This document shows positions 51,943 to 60,794 of a stretch of DNA of 64,000 nucleotides, one piece after another. Below the pieces are notes generated by a model that saw only the letters and a list, made by a program, of their open reading frames with translations, made no database searches and was not told where the DNA came from. This DNA comes from Neisseria mucosa (GTDB lineage Bacteria > Pseudomonadota > Gammaproteobacteria > Burkholderiales > Neisseriaceae), in assembly GCF_003044445.1 (NCBI RefSeq), contig NZ_POWX01000002.1, positions 62,001 to 126,000 of the forward strand, in the 5' to 3' direction. Position 1 is the first letter of the stretch, and every line of letters begins with the position of its first letter. Position numbers and translations under genes: made by a program.

Positions 51943-53223
51943 TTACAGTTTCCATTCGCTCAGCTTGGCAGCGTAGGCTTCCAAATCTGCAATCGGACGG
52001 GTTGCCACACCGCTCTCCATCGCTGCTTTAGCAGTAGCGGAAGCAACGCGCGGCAGCAGGCGGGAGTCGAACGGGGTTGGAATCAGGTATTCCGCACCGA
52101 ATTCAAATTTCTTGCCGTAAGCGGCAACCACTTCTTCGGTTACTTCTTCCATTGCCAAATCTGCCAAGGCGTACACGCAGGCGCGTTTCATTTCTTCGTT
52201 GATGGTCGTCGCGCCGACGTCCAACGCGCCGCGGAAGATGAACGGGAAGCACAATACGTTGTTCACTTGATTCGGGAAGTCGGAACGACCGGTACCGATG
52301 ACCACGTCAGGACGGGTTTCTTTTGCCAACGGCGGCAGGATTTCGGGATTCGGGTTTGCCATGGCGAACACGATAGGCTTGTCGTTCATAGTGTTCAACA
52401 TTTCAGGCGTCAGCAGGTTCGCACCGGAGAGGCCCAAGAAGATGTCTTTGCCTTTAACGGCATCGGCAAGCACGCGTTGACCGTTGTCTTCAATGGCGTA
52501 GAACTGTTTGGACTCGTCCATGCGGTCTTTGTCTTCGCGGGTTTTGTAAATCACGCCTTTGGAGTCGCAAACGGTAACGTTTTCACGTTTCAGACCCAAA
52601 TCGAGCAGTTGGTTCAAGCAGGCAATCGCAGCCGCCCCCGCGCCGGAGCAAACTAAGGTTGCTTCCTCAATTTTACGGCCGGTATAGCGCAGGGCATTCA
52701 ATACGGCGGCGGCGGTGATGATGGCGGTACCGTGTTGGTCGTCGTGGAATACGGGGATTTTGCAGCGTTTGCGCAATTCGCGTTCGACGTAGAAGCACTC
52801 AGGTGCTTTGATGTCTTCGAGGTTGATACCGCCGAAAGTCGGTTCCAGCGCGGCGATGATATCCACCAGCTTTTGCGGGTCTTTTTCATCGATTTCAATG
52901 TCAAACACGTCCACGCCGGCGAATTTTTTAAACAATACGCCCTTGCCTTCCATCACAGGTTTGCCTGCCAACGCGCCGATGTCGCCCAAGCCCAAAACGG
53001 CGGTACCGTTGGAAATTACAGCAACCAAGTTGCCTTTGGCGGTGTATTTGTACGCATTTTGCGGATCGGCATGGATTTCCATACAAGGAGCCGCTACGCC
53101 CGGCGAGTACGCCAAAGCCAAGTCTTTGGAAGTGTCCAGCGATTTAGTGGGGGTAACGGAGACTTTGCCCGGCACGGGGAATTCGTGAAATTTCAGTGCG
53201 GCTTCTTTCAATGAGTTTTCCAT
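51943..53223 (-). CDS. maeB: NADP-dependent malic enzyme
   Basis: The 426-residue enzyme has the malic-enzyme N-terminal domain (KDLALAYSPGVAAPC near 34) and an NAD(P)-binding domain with GSGAGAAAIACLNQL (near 193). It oxidatively decarboxylates malate to pyruvate, yielding NADPH. It lacks the C-terminal phosphotransacetylase-like extension of E. coli MaeB, so it is the short form. An unusual nested palindrome lies 70 bases upstream. Confidence 0.92.
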   Translation of the reverse strand: MENSLKEAALKFHEFPVPGKVSVTPTKSLDTSKDLALAYSPGVAAPCMEIHADPQNAYKYTAKGNLVAVISNGTAVLGLGDIGALAGKPVMEGKGVLFKKFAGVDVFDIEIDEKDPQKLVDIIAALEPTFGGINLEDIKAPECFYVERELRKRCKIPVFHDDQHGTAIITAAAVLNALRYTGRKIEEATLVCSGAGAAAIACLNQLLDLGLKRENVTVCDSKGVIYKTREDKDRMDESKQFYAIEDNGQRVLADAVKGKDIFLGLSGANLLTPEMLNTMNDKPIVFAMANPNPEILPPLAKETRPDVVIGTGRSDFPNQVNNVLCFPFIFRGALDVGATTINEEMKRACVYALADLAMEEVTEEVVAAYGKKFEFGAEYLIPTPFDSRLLPRVASATAKAAMESGVATRPIADLEAYAAKLSEWKL

Positions 53224-53293
53224 TTTTCGATCCTGTTGCGAGAGAGAGATTTTGAGTTGAGGTCGTCTGAAACGGTCGTTTCGGGACGATTGG

Positions 53294-53336
53294 CGTTACA
53301 AAACCATTTATTCATAAATGAACCTATTTTGTAACG
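53294..53336. promoter_or_regulatory. Nested palindrome upstream of maeB
   Basis: Outer arms CGTTACAAAA (53294-53303) and TTTTGTAACG (53327-53336) enclose a second palindrome TTCATAAATGAA (53311-53322). No T-run follows on either strand. The position before maeB suggests an operator; the regulator is not known. Confidence 0.45.
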
Positions 53337-53443
53337 GGCTGTAATTTTATCATGTTCCCAATACGGCGCATACCGCTATTTTCTATCTGAAACAGCTAAT
53401 TTTGAGGCAAAACATAATACTTTCAGACGACCTTCATTCGTTT

Positions 53444-54070
53444 TTAAATATCCATGCCGAAACTGCGCGCCAGCGCATATTCAATATCAGTCCTTACCTC
53501 TTCCAAACTCCGGTTGCTATCGATAATCGCATAGCGCTCGGGATGCGCGGCGGCGCGTTCGAGATAAACAGCACGCACGCGGGTGAAAAAATCCGCCTGT
53601 TCCTGCTCAAAACGGTCTTTCTCACGCGTCTGTCCGATACGCGCCATCGATACCTCCAGCGGCACATCCAACAGCAACGTCAAATCAGGACCAAACCCGC
53701 CCTGCACCCAATTTTCCAACATTTCAATATCTTGCAGAGGAACGCCGCGACCGCCGCCCTGATACGCGAAAGTTGCATCGGTAAAACGATCGGAAACAAC
53801 ATGAACGCCGTCCGCCAAAGCAGGCAGGATAACGTCTTCAAGATGCTGCTGCCGCGCGGCAAACATCATTAACGTCTCCGCGCGCAGCCCTGCTTTTGTC
53901 GCAGGATTCAGCAAAATTCCGCGCAAAGCCTCGCCAACAGGCGTACCGCCCGGCTCACGGGTGAACAATACGGGAAGATTATGGGATTCGAACCATTGGC
54001 GGATAACGGCAAGATTGGTCGATTTGCCCGCGCCGTCTATGCCGTCCAGAGTGATGAATTTGGGTTTCAT
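53444..54070 (-). CDS. tmk: Thymidylate kinase
   Basis: The 208-residue kinase has the P-loop LDGIDGAGKSTN at 8-19, DRFTDATFAYQGGGRG near 90 and a lid with arginines. It phosphorylates dTMP to dTDP. The ATG at 54070 is chosen because MKPKFITLDGIDG matches the family; an earlier in-frame ATG at 54103 overlaps a DUS hairpin. Confidence 0.95.
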   Translation of the reverse strand: MKPKFITLDGIDGAGKSTNLAVIRQWFESHNLPVLFTREPGGTPVGEALRGILLNPATKAGLRAETLMMFAARQQHLEDVILPALADGVHVVSDRFTDATFAYQGGGRGVPLQDIEMLENWVQGGFGPDLTLLLDVPLEVSMARIGQTREKDRFEQEQADFFTRVRAVYLERAAAHPERYAIIDSNRSLEEVRTDIEYALARSFGMDI

Positions 54071-54101
54071 AAGGTCAAGTTTATTTAGAGAACGGATGTT
54101 C

Positions 54102-54147
54102 AAAAGGTCGTCTGAAAGCGGGATTATAAATGCTTTCAGACGACCTT
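54102..54147. terminator. Inverted DUS pair upstream of tmk
   Basis: Paired DUS of about 45 bases in the divergent gap between tmk and the pilus operon. It may insulate the operon, but neither flanking gene ends here. Confidence 0.5.
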
Positions 54148-54320
54148 GCCTTTCAATGCGGCATTTCCCGCATACAATTCCGACATTTCCAGGTTTTCAA
54201 ATCAATGTGATTTGAAAACCCCGCAAACCTTGAATACTGCCTTCAGACGACCTTTTATCTTTTTAATCAACCGACCAAGCCTTTCACTTTGCAAAAAAAC
54301 AACAAAAAATAATACAAAAA

Positions 54321-54349
54321 TTTACAAAAAACACAGGAACTTATAAAAT
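54321..54349 (+). promoter_or_regulatory. Candidate promoter of the pilus operon
   Basis: TTTACA at 54321-54326 and TAAAAT at 54344-54349 with a 17-base spacer, in an AT-rich region about 150 bases before the pilin gene. The rest of 54150-54500 holds no gene. Confidence 0.45.
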
Positions 54350-54502
54350 ATAAAACAATAACAGTTGAAACAATAATCACAAATCATAATAATGTCATAT
54401 ATACCGTTCAGGCACAAAAGCCTACTGTATAAGCATTACACAGAAAATATTACGGAGACTGTGTTAATACACATCTAAACTCACCTATAAGGATAAATTC
54501 CG

Positions 54503-55141
54503 ATGAAAACCCGTTTTACTTTAACTTCTCTGGCTCTGGCTTCTCTCATGATGATGGGCAATACCGCAATGGCCGAAACTACTCAAGATGGCTTTTTTAA
54601 TGTACACCTGAAATTGACCGGTACTTGCGAAGTCATGACAACAAGTACTGGTTCGAACGGTGCGAAAATTACTGCCGAAAACCCAACCTTAGCTGGTGCA
54701 GACATCAACTTCGACACTCACGTCGCATCAGCCAATGCAGCCGCCATTACCAAAAATAACGTTGGTGGCATAGGTACCGGTCTGAATATCAGCTGCAGTA
54801 AAAACACACCTTTCACAGTAGCTTTGGAACCTCAAAATGTACCAACTAGCAATGGTAAAGGTACGATGAAAGGTCTTATAACTGGCAATAGCGATGTTAT
54901 CGCGTACGAATTATTTCAACCGCAAGTAACTCGTGGCACCTCTGCAATCGATTTTACTGTTGCAGAAACAATTACTCAAACCCCATGGGGTACTGGGTCC
55001 AATGCGCTTTCATTAGCAGGTAAAGGCTTAGCTTCAGGAGAGGCAATTAAACTCCCTGTATTTGCGACCGTACCTTCAAATGAATTGAATAAATTTGTCG
55101 ACACCTACCAAGACCAAGTCAAAGTAACCCTGACCTACTAA
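54503..55141 (+). CDS. Csu-type (spore coat U domain) major pilin subunit
   Basis: A 212-residue exported protein: signal peptide MKTRFTLTSLALASLMMMGNTAMA, then a spore coat U (SCPU) domain with the paired cysteines (GTCEVM near 39; NISCSKN) and a closing DQVKVTLTY strand. In archaic chaperone-usher systems such subunits polymerise by donor-strand exchange into thin pili. Base composition is more AT-rich than that of the usher and chaperone genes. ATAAGGATAAATTCC precedes the ATG. Confidence 0.85.
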   Translation: MKTRFTLTSLALASLMMMGNTAMAETTQDGFFNVHLKLTGTCEVMTTSTGSNGAKITAENPTLAGADINFDTHVASANAAAITKNNVGGIGTGLNISCSKNTPFTVALEPQNVPTSNGKGTMKGLITGNSDVIAYELFQPQVTRGTSAIDFTVAETITQTPWGTGSNALSLAGKGLASGEAIKLPVFATVPSNELNKFVDTYQDQVKVTLTY

Positions 55142-55183
55142 TCCGGTTTACTCCCTCAAAACAAAACAACTAAAAAAATCCTC

Positions 55184-55909
55184 ATGCAAAAAGCAATCAG
55201 CACACTTGTCGGTATGCTGACGGCGGCAGCGGTTTTACCAAGCCATGCCGCCGGCTTGCAAGTCAGTCCGACATCTTTGTCCCTGCCCGCCAAACAGCGG
55301 GCGGGTATTTTTACTTTGGGAAACAAGGGCGCAGAGCCGTTGACGGCGCAAGTGCGCGTATTCCGCTGGGCGCAGGACGCAAACGGCGGAGAGATTCTCG
55401 AACCTACCGATGCCGTCATTGCCAGCCCGCCTATGGTCAAAATGGAAGCGGGTGCGCAGCAGCAATTCCGCGTGATGCGCGTCAAACCGTCCGACAAACA
55501 GGCTGAAGAAGCCTACCGCTTGATTGTGGACGAGCTGCCCGCTCCTGATTTGAAACCGCAAAAAGGCATTCAGTTGGTAATGCGCTACTCGCTACCGCTG
55601 TTTGTCAACGTTCAAAACAATACCGAACCGAAGCTGCAATGGCGTGCGGAAAAAGCCGCGAACGGCAAAACGGTTTTGGTTGCCGAAAATACAGGCAATG
55701 CCCATGCGCAACTGAGCAATATTACTTTTCAGACGACCTCTGCCAAAGACGCTTTGACGCTGGCAAGCGGTCTGGCGGGCTACATCCTGCCGGGCAACAC
55801 TTGGAAACGCGAGCTGGAAGTTTCCCCCTCTTCTTTGAACCAAGGTCGTCTGAATGCCACGGTAAACGGTATGCCGATCCAAACGGAGGTACGGTTTGCC
55901 GCCCCATGA
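55184..55909 (+). CDS. Periplasmic pilus chaperone, CsuC/FimC type
   Basis: The 241-residue chaperone has a signal peptide ending near HAA (22) and two immunoglobulin-like domains with LQVSPTSLSLPAKQRAGIFTLGNKG at the N-terminal strand and the conserved QQFRVMRVKP segment. It would cap pilin subunits in the periplasm until they reach the usher. It follows the pilin gene by 42 bases and overlaps the usher gene by 14 bases. Two DUS are embedded in its coding sequence. Confidence 0.9.
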   Translation: MQKAISTLVGMLTAAAVLPSHAAGLQVSPTSLSLPAKQRAGIFTLGNKGAEPLTAQVRVFRWAQDANGGEILEPTDAVIASPPMVKMEAGAQQQFRVMRVKPSDKQAEEAYRLIVDELPAPDLKPQKGIQLVMRYSLPLFVNVQNNTEPKLQWRAEKAANGKTVLVAENTGNAHAQLSNITFQTTSAKDALTLASGLAGYILPGNTWKRELEVSPSSLNQGRLNATVNGMPIQTEVRFAAP

Positions 55910-58364
55910 CCTAAGAACACGGCTGACGCGGTTAAGTACCGCGCTGATGCTGTGTTTCTACGCCCTGCCCTCTCCTGCTCAAGACATCCTGACGCAGGCT
56001 GCGCCTGCTGCCTACGAGCAGGCATGGCTGACTGTTTACCCGCAGGTCAAAGTCAACGGCAGCATACGCGACGGTATCGAACCTTTCATGTCGCGTAACG
56101 GCGTGCTGTATGCGCGCCCCGAATCCCTGCGCGCCTACGGTATTGCCCTGCCCGACGCAGAAGCTGCCGAAGCAGGCAAAAACGGCGTTGTACCTGAAAT
56201 TCAGGACGGCGCGTCCACACCTGGCGCGGGCGTATGGTTCGAACTCTCCACTATCCCCGGCTTGCAGGCGAAATACGATGCCGCCGCGCAAACCCTTGAT
56301 CTCACCGCCCCCCTCGAATGGCAGCCCGACCTGAAAACCGCCCGAATCGGCGCATTGCAGGAAAACCGCTACGCCATCGCCAAACCCGGCTTTGCCGCCG
56401 TTCTGAACTATGACGCCAATATCTCGCGCAACCGCTCCGGCAACGGCACACAGGGCGTTTTCGGCGAAATGCGCCTGAGCACACCTTGGGGCTATCTGAA
56501 CCACACCCAATTTGCCAACCGTAGCCGCAACAAAGAAAGCGGCGCCCACGGCAACACCGCCCGCCTGGATACCTACTGGCGCACCGTCTGGCCCGAACAA
56601 GGCATATCGCTGACCGTGGGCGACACCCTGACCGGACAAATCGGCTCATGGGGCGGCACACGCATCGGCGGCATTAAAATCTCCCGCACTTACAACACCC
56701 GCCCGTGGAAACAAACCGCCCCGCTGCGTTCCTACCTCGGCAAAAGCACCCTGCCCGGCACGGTCGACCTCTACCTCGACGGCGTCAAACAAATGAGCCG
56801 CGACATCGAAGCGGGCGAATACGAACTCATCCTGCCGCCGTCCATCAGCGGCCGCAGCAACGCCCAAGTCGTCACCACCGACGTACTCGGGCGCACCGTC
56901 GTCGTCGATATGCCGCTTTACGGCGGCAGCGGACTTTTAGCAAAAGGCTTGAACGAATGGTCGTTTGAAGCGGGCTACGTCCGCCGCGATTACGGCATCC
57001 GTTCCGCAAAATACCAATCCGACCCCGCCGCCTCCGGCACGCTGCGTTACGGCGTCAGCAATACCCTGACCGCCCAAATCCACGGCGAAGCCGCGCACGG
57101 TTACCGTCAGGCGGGCATTGCCGCCGATACCGTATTGGGTTCGCTCGGACAACTCAATCTTACCTATGCCGAAAGCCGCTTTGCGGGCAAAACAGGACGA
57201 CGCAGTAGCGCGTTTTTCAGTACCCAATGGGACAGGCTCTCCTTCAGCGCGGGCGCAAGCCGTACCAACGGGCAATTTGCCGAACTGGGCGATACCGCAT
57301 ACGGCGCAGACTTTTTCAAAGCCACCCGCCATCCCGCCACATCCGCCTCCGCATCCGCAGGCTGGAGCAGCGACAAACTCGGCTCATTCAGCCTTTCCTA
57401 CGTCCATTCCCACACAGAAGGCAGCCCCGCCGACGGCGTAGGCTCGTTCGGCTGGAGCCGCAGCTTCAAAAACCGTACCTCGCTCTACGCCGGCGCCAAT
57501 AAAAACTTCCGCAACAGGCGCGAACTGAGTTTCCACGCAGGCCTCTCCGTCAGCCTCGACAACGGCTACTCAACCTCCGCAGGCATCAGCAGAAACAAAC
57601 ACAACAACAGCTATCAGACAACCCTGAACAAAACCAGCAGCGGCATGGGCAGCACCAGCTGGGGCATAGGCTGGCAGCAAAACGACAACGCAAACGGCAG
57701 CCGCAGCAATACCTTCAACGGCAACATCCGCCATCAAAACACCTACGGCGACGGCTGGGCAAACGTTTACAGCCAAAGCGGCAACAGCAACTGGAACGCA
57801 GGCTGGAGGGGCGGTCTCGTCCTCATGGGCGGCAGCCTCTTCGCCACCCGCCAAGTCAACGACAGTTTTGCCGTCGTCCGCACCGGCGATATGGCGGACG
57901 TCCCCATCCGCGCAGGCGGCATGCCCGTAGGCAAAACCAACCGCAAGGGACTGGCACTGATCCCCAGCCTCTCCGCCTACCAAAAAAACACCGTCAGCGT
58001 CGATATCGCCGAATTGCCGCTGGACGTCCAGCTTGAACACACTGTCGCCGAAATCGCTCCGCCCGAACGCTCGGGCATGCGCGTCGAATTCAAAATCCAG
58101 CGTACCCGCGCCGCCACCATGACGCTGAAAGACGCACAAAACCAATTACTCCCGAGCGGCGGCAGCATTACTGCCGAAGACGGCACACCGGCAGCCGTAA
58201 CCGGCTTCGACGGCAAAACATATATTGAAAACATGAAAAAAGGTAGAAACCGCTTCACCGTCATCCTCCCCGAAAACGGCGGCACTTGCACCTTTGAGGC
58301 GGACTACCCTGAAACACACAATCCGGATTCCATCCCGGAACTGGGAGACATCATATGCAGATAA
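55896..58364 (+). CDS. Outer-membrane usher, CsuD/FimD type
   Basis: The 822-residue protein has the fimbrial usher layout: N-terminal domain after a signal peptide (LSTALMLCFYALPSPAQ), a 24-strand barrel with plug domain, and C-terminal domains ending PELGDIICR. It secretes and assembles subunits at the outer membrane. The start is a TTG at 55896, six bases after GGAGG (55885-55889), inside the chaperone gene; there is no in-frame ATG nearby, so TTG use with translational coupling is inferred. Confidence 0.9.
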   Translation: MPPHDLRTRLTRLSTALMLCFYALPSPAQDILTQAAPAAYEQAWLTVYPQVKVNGSIRDGIEPFMSRNGVLYARPESLRAYGIALPDAEAAEAGKNGVVPEIQDGASTPGAGVWFELSTIPGLQAKYDAAAQTLDLTAPLEWQPDLKTARIGALQENRYAIAKPGFAAVLNYDANISRNRSGNGTQGVFGEMRLSTPWGYLNHTQFANRSRNKESGAHGNTARLDTYWRTVWPEQGISLTVGDTLTGQIGSWGGTRIGGIKISRTYNTRPWKQTAPLRSYLGKSTLPGTVDLYLDGVKQMSRDIEAGEYELILPPSISGRSNAQVVTTDVLGRTVVVDMPLYGGSGLLAKGLNEWSFEAGYVRRDYGIRSAKYQSDPAASGTLRYGVSNTLTAQIHGEAAHGYRQAGIAADTVLGSLGQLNLTYAESRFAGKTGRRSSAFFSTQWDRLSFSAGASRTNGQFAELGDTAYGADFFKATRHPATSASASAGWSSDKLGSFSLSYVHSHTEGSPADGVGSFGWSRSFKNRTSLYAGANKNFRNRRELSFHAGLSVSLDNGYSTSAGISRNKHNNSYQTTLNKTSSGMGSTSWGIGWQQNDNANGSRSNTFNGNIRHQNTYGDGWANVYSQSGNSNWNAGWRGGLVLMGGSLFATRQVNDSFAVVRTGDMADVPIRAGGMPVGKTNRKGLALIPSLSAYQKNTVSVDIAELPLDVQLEHTVAEIAPPERSGMRVEFKIQRTRAATMTLKDAQNQLLPSGGSITAEDGTPAAVTGFDGKTYIENMKKGRNRFTVILPENGGTCTFEADYPETHNPDSIPELGDIICR

Positions 58365-59476
58365 ATATAAAGAAAGGTCGTCTGAAAACAAACCCTGCAG
58401 GTTTCATTCAGACTTCGCGACTGCTCTACAAAACCATATTGCCCGCAGCCTTATGGCTGATGTTTGCCCCTGTCCAAACATGGGCGCACAATGGAGAGGT
58501 AGGCAACTACATATCATGTACCGCCTCCGTCAGCAGTATTTCTGGGGTCAGCGGCAATATCTTGTCATTCGGTAGCCCCGCACAAGGTATTAACCTGCTC
58601 GAAGGACAGATTCCTGAAGCCAAAGCCACCATCAGCTACTCATGTCAAAGTTTTTTGACAAGTACCTCTCATACCCGTCTGTGTTTCAATATCAATGGCG
58701 GCAATCGTTCCCCTTCACAAAACAATCCGAGGCTGCTTACCCACCCCAAACGTCCTACCAACACCTTACAATTCCAGCTCTACAAACCCGACGGCACCGT
58801 CTGGGGCAGCAACGCGCCCAACAGCAACGCCACACCCTATATGACTGATAAGCTGATTATTGGCCCCAAGGGTACCTTTTCAGGTCAAATTACCCTCACC
58901 GCCAAACTCCTCAACCATCAGGAAACCGCCTCACCTTACGCTGATGGCAGCCCGTATGAAGCTATCTTCAATGATGTATCGGCCTCGCTGAATTGGAATT
59001 CGACTTTTTGGAGTAAGCATCCCGCCAACTGCGGTACATATTACTCATCCAACGACAGTTTCCCCTTTACCGTACAGGCACATGCCAGCCCCGTCTGCGA
59101 ATTCATCTCCGCCGACAACATCGACTTTGGCACACATACCGCAGGCAGTACCAACCTGAAGCGGTCGGGCAACCTCACCGTCCGCTGCACCAACGGCACG
59201 CCCTACACCGTCGGTCTGATTCCTTCCAACAACAATCAGGAAGGCAGGGGCGAGATGAAATCCACCAATCCCGCCAACACCGACAAAGTCCCCTACGTTC
59301 TCAAAAAAGGGAACAGTTCAGAGCCCTGGGGCAACCAATCTTCGGGTACAGGCAGCGCGCAAAGATTTACCGGCGACAGCAGCAATCAGACGCACACCAT
59401 TTCGGCAGAAGTCCAAAACACCGACTACACCCCGGGCGAGTATAAGGATAAGGTAACCGTCGATATCCGATACTGA
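58355..59476 (+). CDS. Csu-type pilus tip adhesin (two SCPU domains)
   Basis: A 373-residue secreted protein whose start overlaps the usher end by 10 bases. After a long N-region and hydrophobic segment (TILPAALWLMFAPVQTWA) come two spore coat U domains, each with cysteines; the C-terminal one (about 245-373) ends in the DKVTVDIRY strand like a pilin. The N-terminal domain would be the tip adhesin, as in CsuE. The first codons contain a full DUS (58375-58386; KGRLKT), placing an uptake signal at a gene start. Confidence 0.85.
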   Translation: MQINIKKGRLKTNPAGFIQTSRLLYKTILPAALWLMFAPVQTWAHNGEVGNYISCTASVSSISGVSGNILSFGSPAQGINLLEGQIPEAKATISYSCQSFLTSTSHTRLCFNINGGNRSPSQNNPRLLTHPKRPTNTLQFQLYKPDGTVWGSNAPNSNATPYMTDKLIIGPKGTFSGQITLTAKLLNHQETASPYADGSPYEAIFNDVSASLNWNSTFWSKHPANCGTYYSSNDSFPFTVQAHASPVCEFISADNIDFGTHTAGSTNLKRSGNLTVRCTNGTPYTVGLIPSNNNQEGRGEMKSTNPANTDKVPYVLKKGNSSEPWGNQSSGTGSAQRFTGDSSNQTHTISAEVQNTDYTPGEYKDKVTVDIRY

Positions 59477-59585
59477 TCCGAAAGGTCGTCTGAAAAGAAA
59501 AACAGTAGCGTTATAGAAACCGACAATCCGCCGTTATTCCTGTTTGCAAAGGAATAACGGCGGATGTTCTCATTTGTATTCCCAA

Positions 59586-59630
59586 AAAGGCCGTCTGAAA
59601 ACCTTCAAAACTTTTCAGACGACCTTCAAA
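59586..59630 (+). terminator. Hybrid-dialect DUS hairpin after the pilus operon
   Basis: GGCCGTCTGAA pairs with the complement of GGTCGTCTGAA around a 17-base loop; a single AG-muc DUS also lies at about 59481-59492, just after the adhesin stop. Confidence 0.6.
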
Positions 59631-59671
59631 CCGATATGATGGCAAATCAAACCAACAAAGGAGCAAACACC

Positions 59672-60550
59672 ATGTCAAACAACGAATACACTCAAATCGG
59701 CTGGATCGGCCTGGGGCAGATGGGCAATCCGATGGTAACGCGCCTGCTCGATGCAGGCATCGAAGTCGGCGTTTACAACCGTTCATCCGATAAAACCGCC
59801 GACTTGCAAACCAAAGGCGCGAAAGTTTACCCAAGCCGCGCCGAACTTATCCGCGCGTATCCCGTTATTTTCCTGATGGTTTCCGACTACGCCGCCATCC
59901 TCGACATCCTCGACGAAGATACCCGAAAAAAGCTTGACGGCAAAATCATCGTCAACATGAGCACCATCGCCCCGTCCGAAAACCTCGCTATCAAAGCCAT
60001 CGTCGAAGCGGCGGGCGGGCAGTTCGCCGAAGCCCCCGTCTCCGGCTCGGTTGTTCCCGCCACCAACGGCACATTACTGATTCTTTTCGGCGGCGAAGAG
60101 AGAGTTTTAAACCCCTTGCAAAAAGTGTTCGGCATCCTCGGCAAAAAAACCTTCCACTTTGGAGAAGTCGGCAAAGGCTCCGGCGCGAAACTCGTACTCA
60201 ATTCGCTCTTGGGCATCTTCGGCGAAGCATACAGCGAAGCCATGCTGATGGCGCGTCAATTCGGCATCGATACCGACACCATCATCGAAGCCGTCGGCGG
60301 TTCCGCGATGGATTCGCCTATGTTCCAAACCAAAAAATCCCTGTGGGCAAACCGCGAATTCCCGCCCGCCTTCGCCCTCAAACACGCCTCAAAAGACCTC
60401 AACCTCGCCGTCAACGAATTGAAACAGGCAGGCAATTCGTTGCCCGCCGTTGAAACCGTTGCCGAGAGCTACCGTCAAGCCGTCGCAGCAGGTTACGGCG
60501 AACAAGACGTTGCCGGCGTTTACCTGAAACTGGCAGAACATCAGAAATAG
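59672..60550 (+). CDS. 3-hydroxyisobutyrate dehydrogenase family NAD(P)-dependent oxidoreductase
   Basis: The 292-residue enzyme has a Rossmann start IGWIGLGQMGNPM (GLGQMG at 13-18), the substrate-binding APVSGSVVPATNGTL (near 120) and the catalytic lysine in GSGAKLVLNSLLG (near 173). The family includes 3-hydroxyisobutyrate, tartronate-semialdehyde and glyoxylate/succinic semialdehyde reductases; the specific substrate cannot be fixed here. AAAGGAGCAAACACC precedes the ATG at 59672. Confidence 0.88.
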   Translation: MSNNEYTQIGWIGLGQMGNPMVTRLLDAGIEVGVYNRSSDKTADLQTKGAKVYPSRAELIRAYPVIFLMVSDYAAILDILDEDTRKKLDGKIIVNMSTIAPSENLAIKAIVEAAGGQFAEAPVSGSVVPATNGTLLILFGGEERVLNPLQKVFGILGKKTFHFGEVGKGSGAKLVLNSLLGIFGEAYSEAMLMARQFGIDTDTIIEAVGGSAMDSPMFQTKKSLWANREFPPAFALKHASKDLNLAVNELKQAGNSLPAVETVAESYRQAVAAGYGEQDVAGVYLKLAEHQK

Positions 60551-60570
60551 AGTGGTCGAATCCGGCAGAT

Positions 60571-60611
60571 AAAGGTCGTCTGAAAAACCATATCCATTTT
60601 CAGACGACCCT
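60571..60611 (+). terminator. Inverted DUS terminator after the dehydrogenase gene
   Basis: Paired DUS 20 bases after the stop codon. Confidence 0.75.
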
Positions 60612-60644
60612 GCTTGTCGGATTAGCGTATTGCGACCATTCAAA

Positions 60645-60751
60645 TATAGTGGATTAACTTTAAATCAGGACAAGGCGACGAAGCCGCAGACAGTACAGAT
60701 AGTACGGCAAGGCGAGGCAACGCCGTACTGGTTTAAAGTTAATCCACTATA
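60645..60751. mobile_element. Correia repeat enclosed element (CREE), 107 bp
   Basis: It begins TATAGTGGATTAACTTTAAA and ends with the exact inverse TTTAAAGTTAATCCACTATA, including the TA target duplication. The size corresponds to the internally deleted form of this Neisseria MITE. Correia elements can carry promoters and are cut by RNase III when transcribed. It lies 44 bases upstream of the next gene and may affect its expression. Confidence 0.93.
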
Positions 60752-60794
60752 CATTGCACATCATCCCGTTGCCCCATCTTTCAGAGGAAATTTC

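Noticed and set aside
60630..60794. Upstream start of the TraB/GumN gene at 60630
   Set aside because: The extension translates the Correia element and lacks a ribosome-binding site; the lipoprotein signal begins at 60795.
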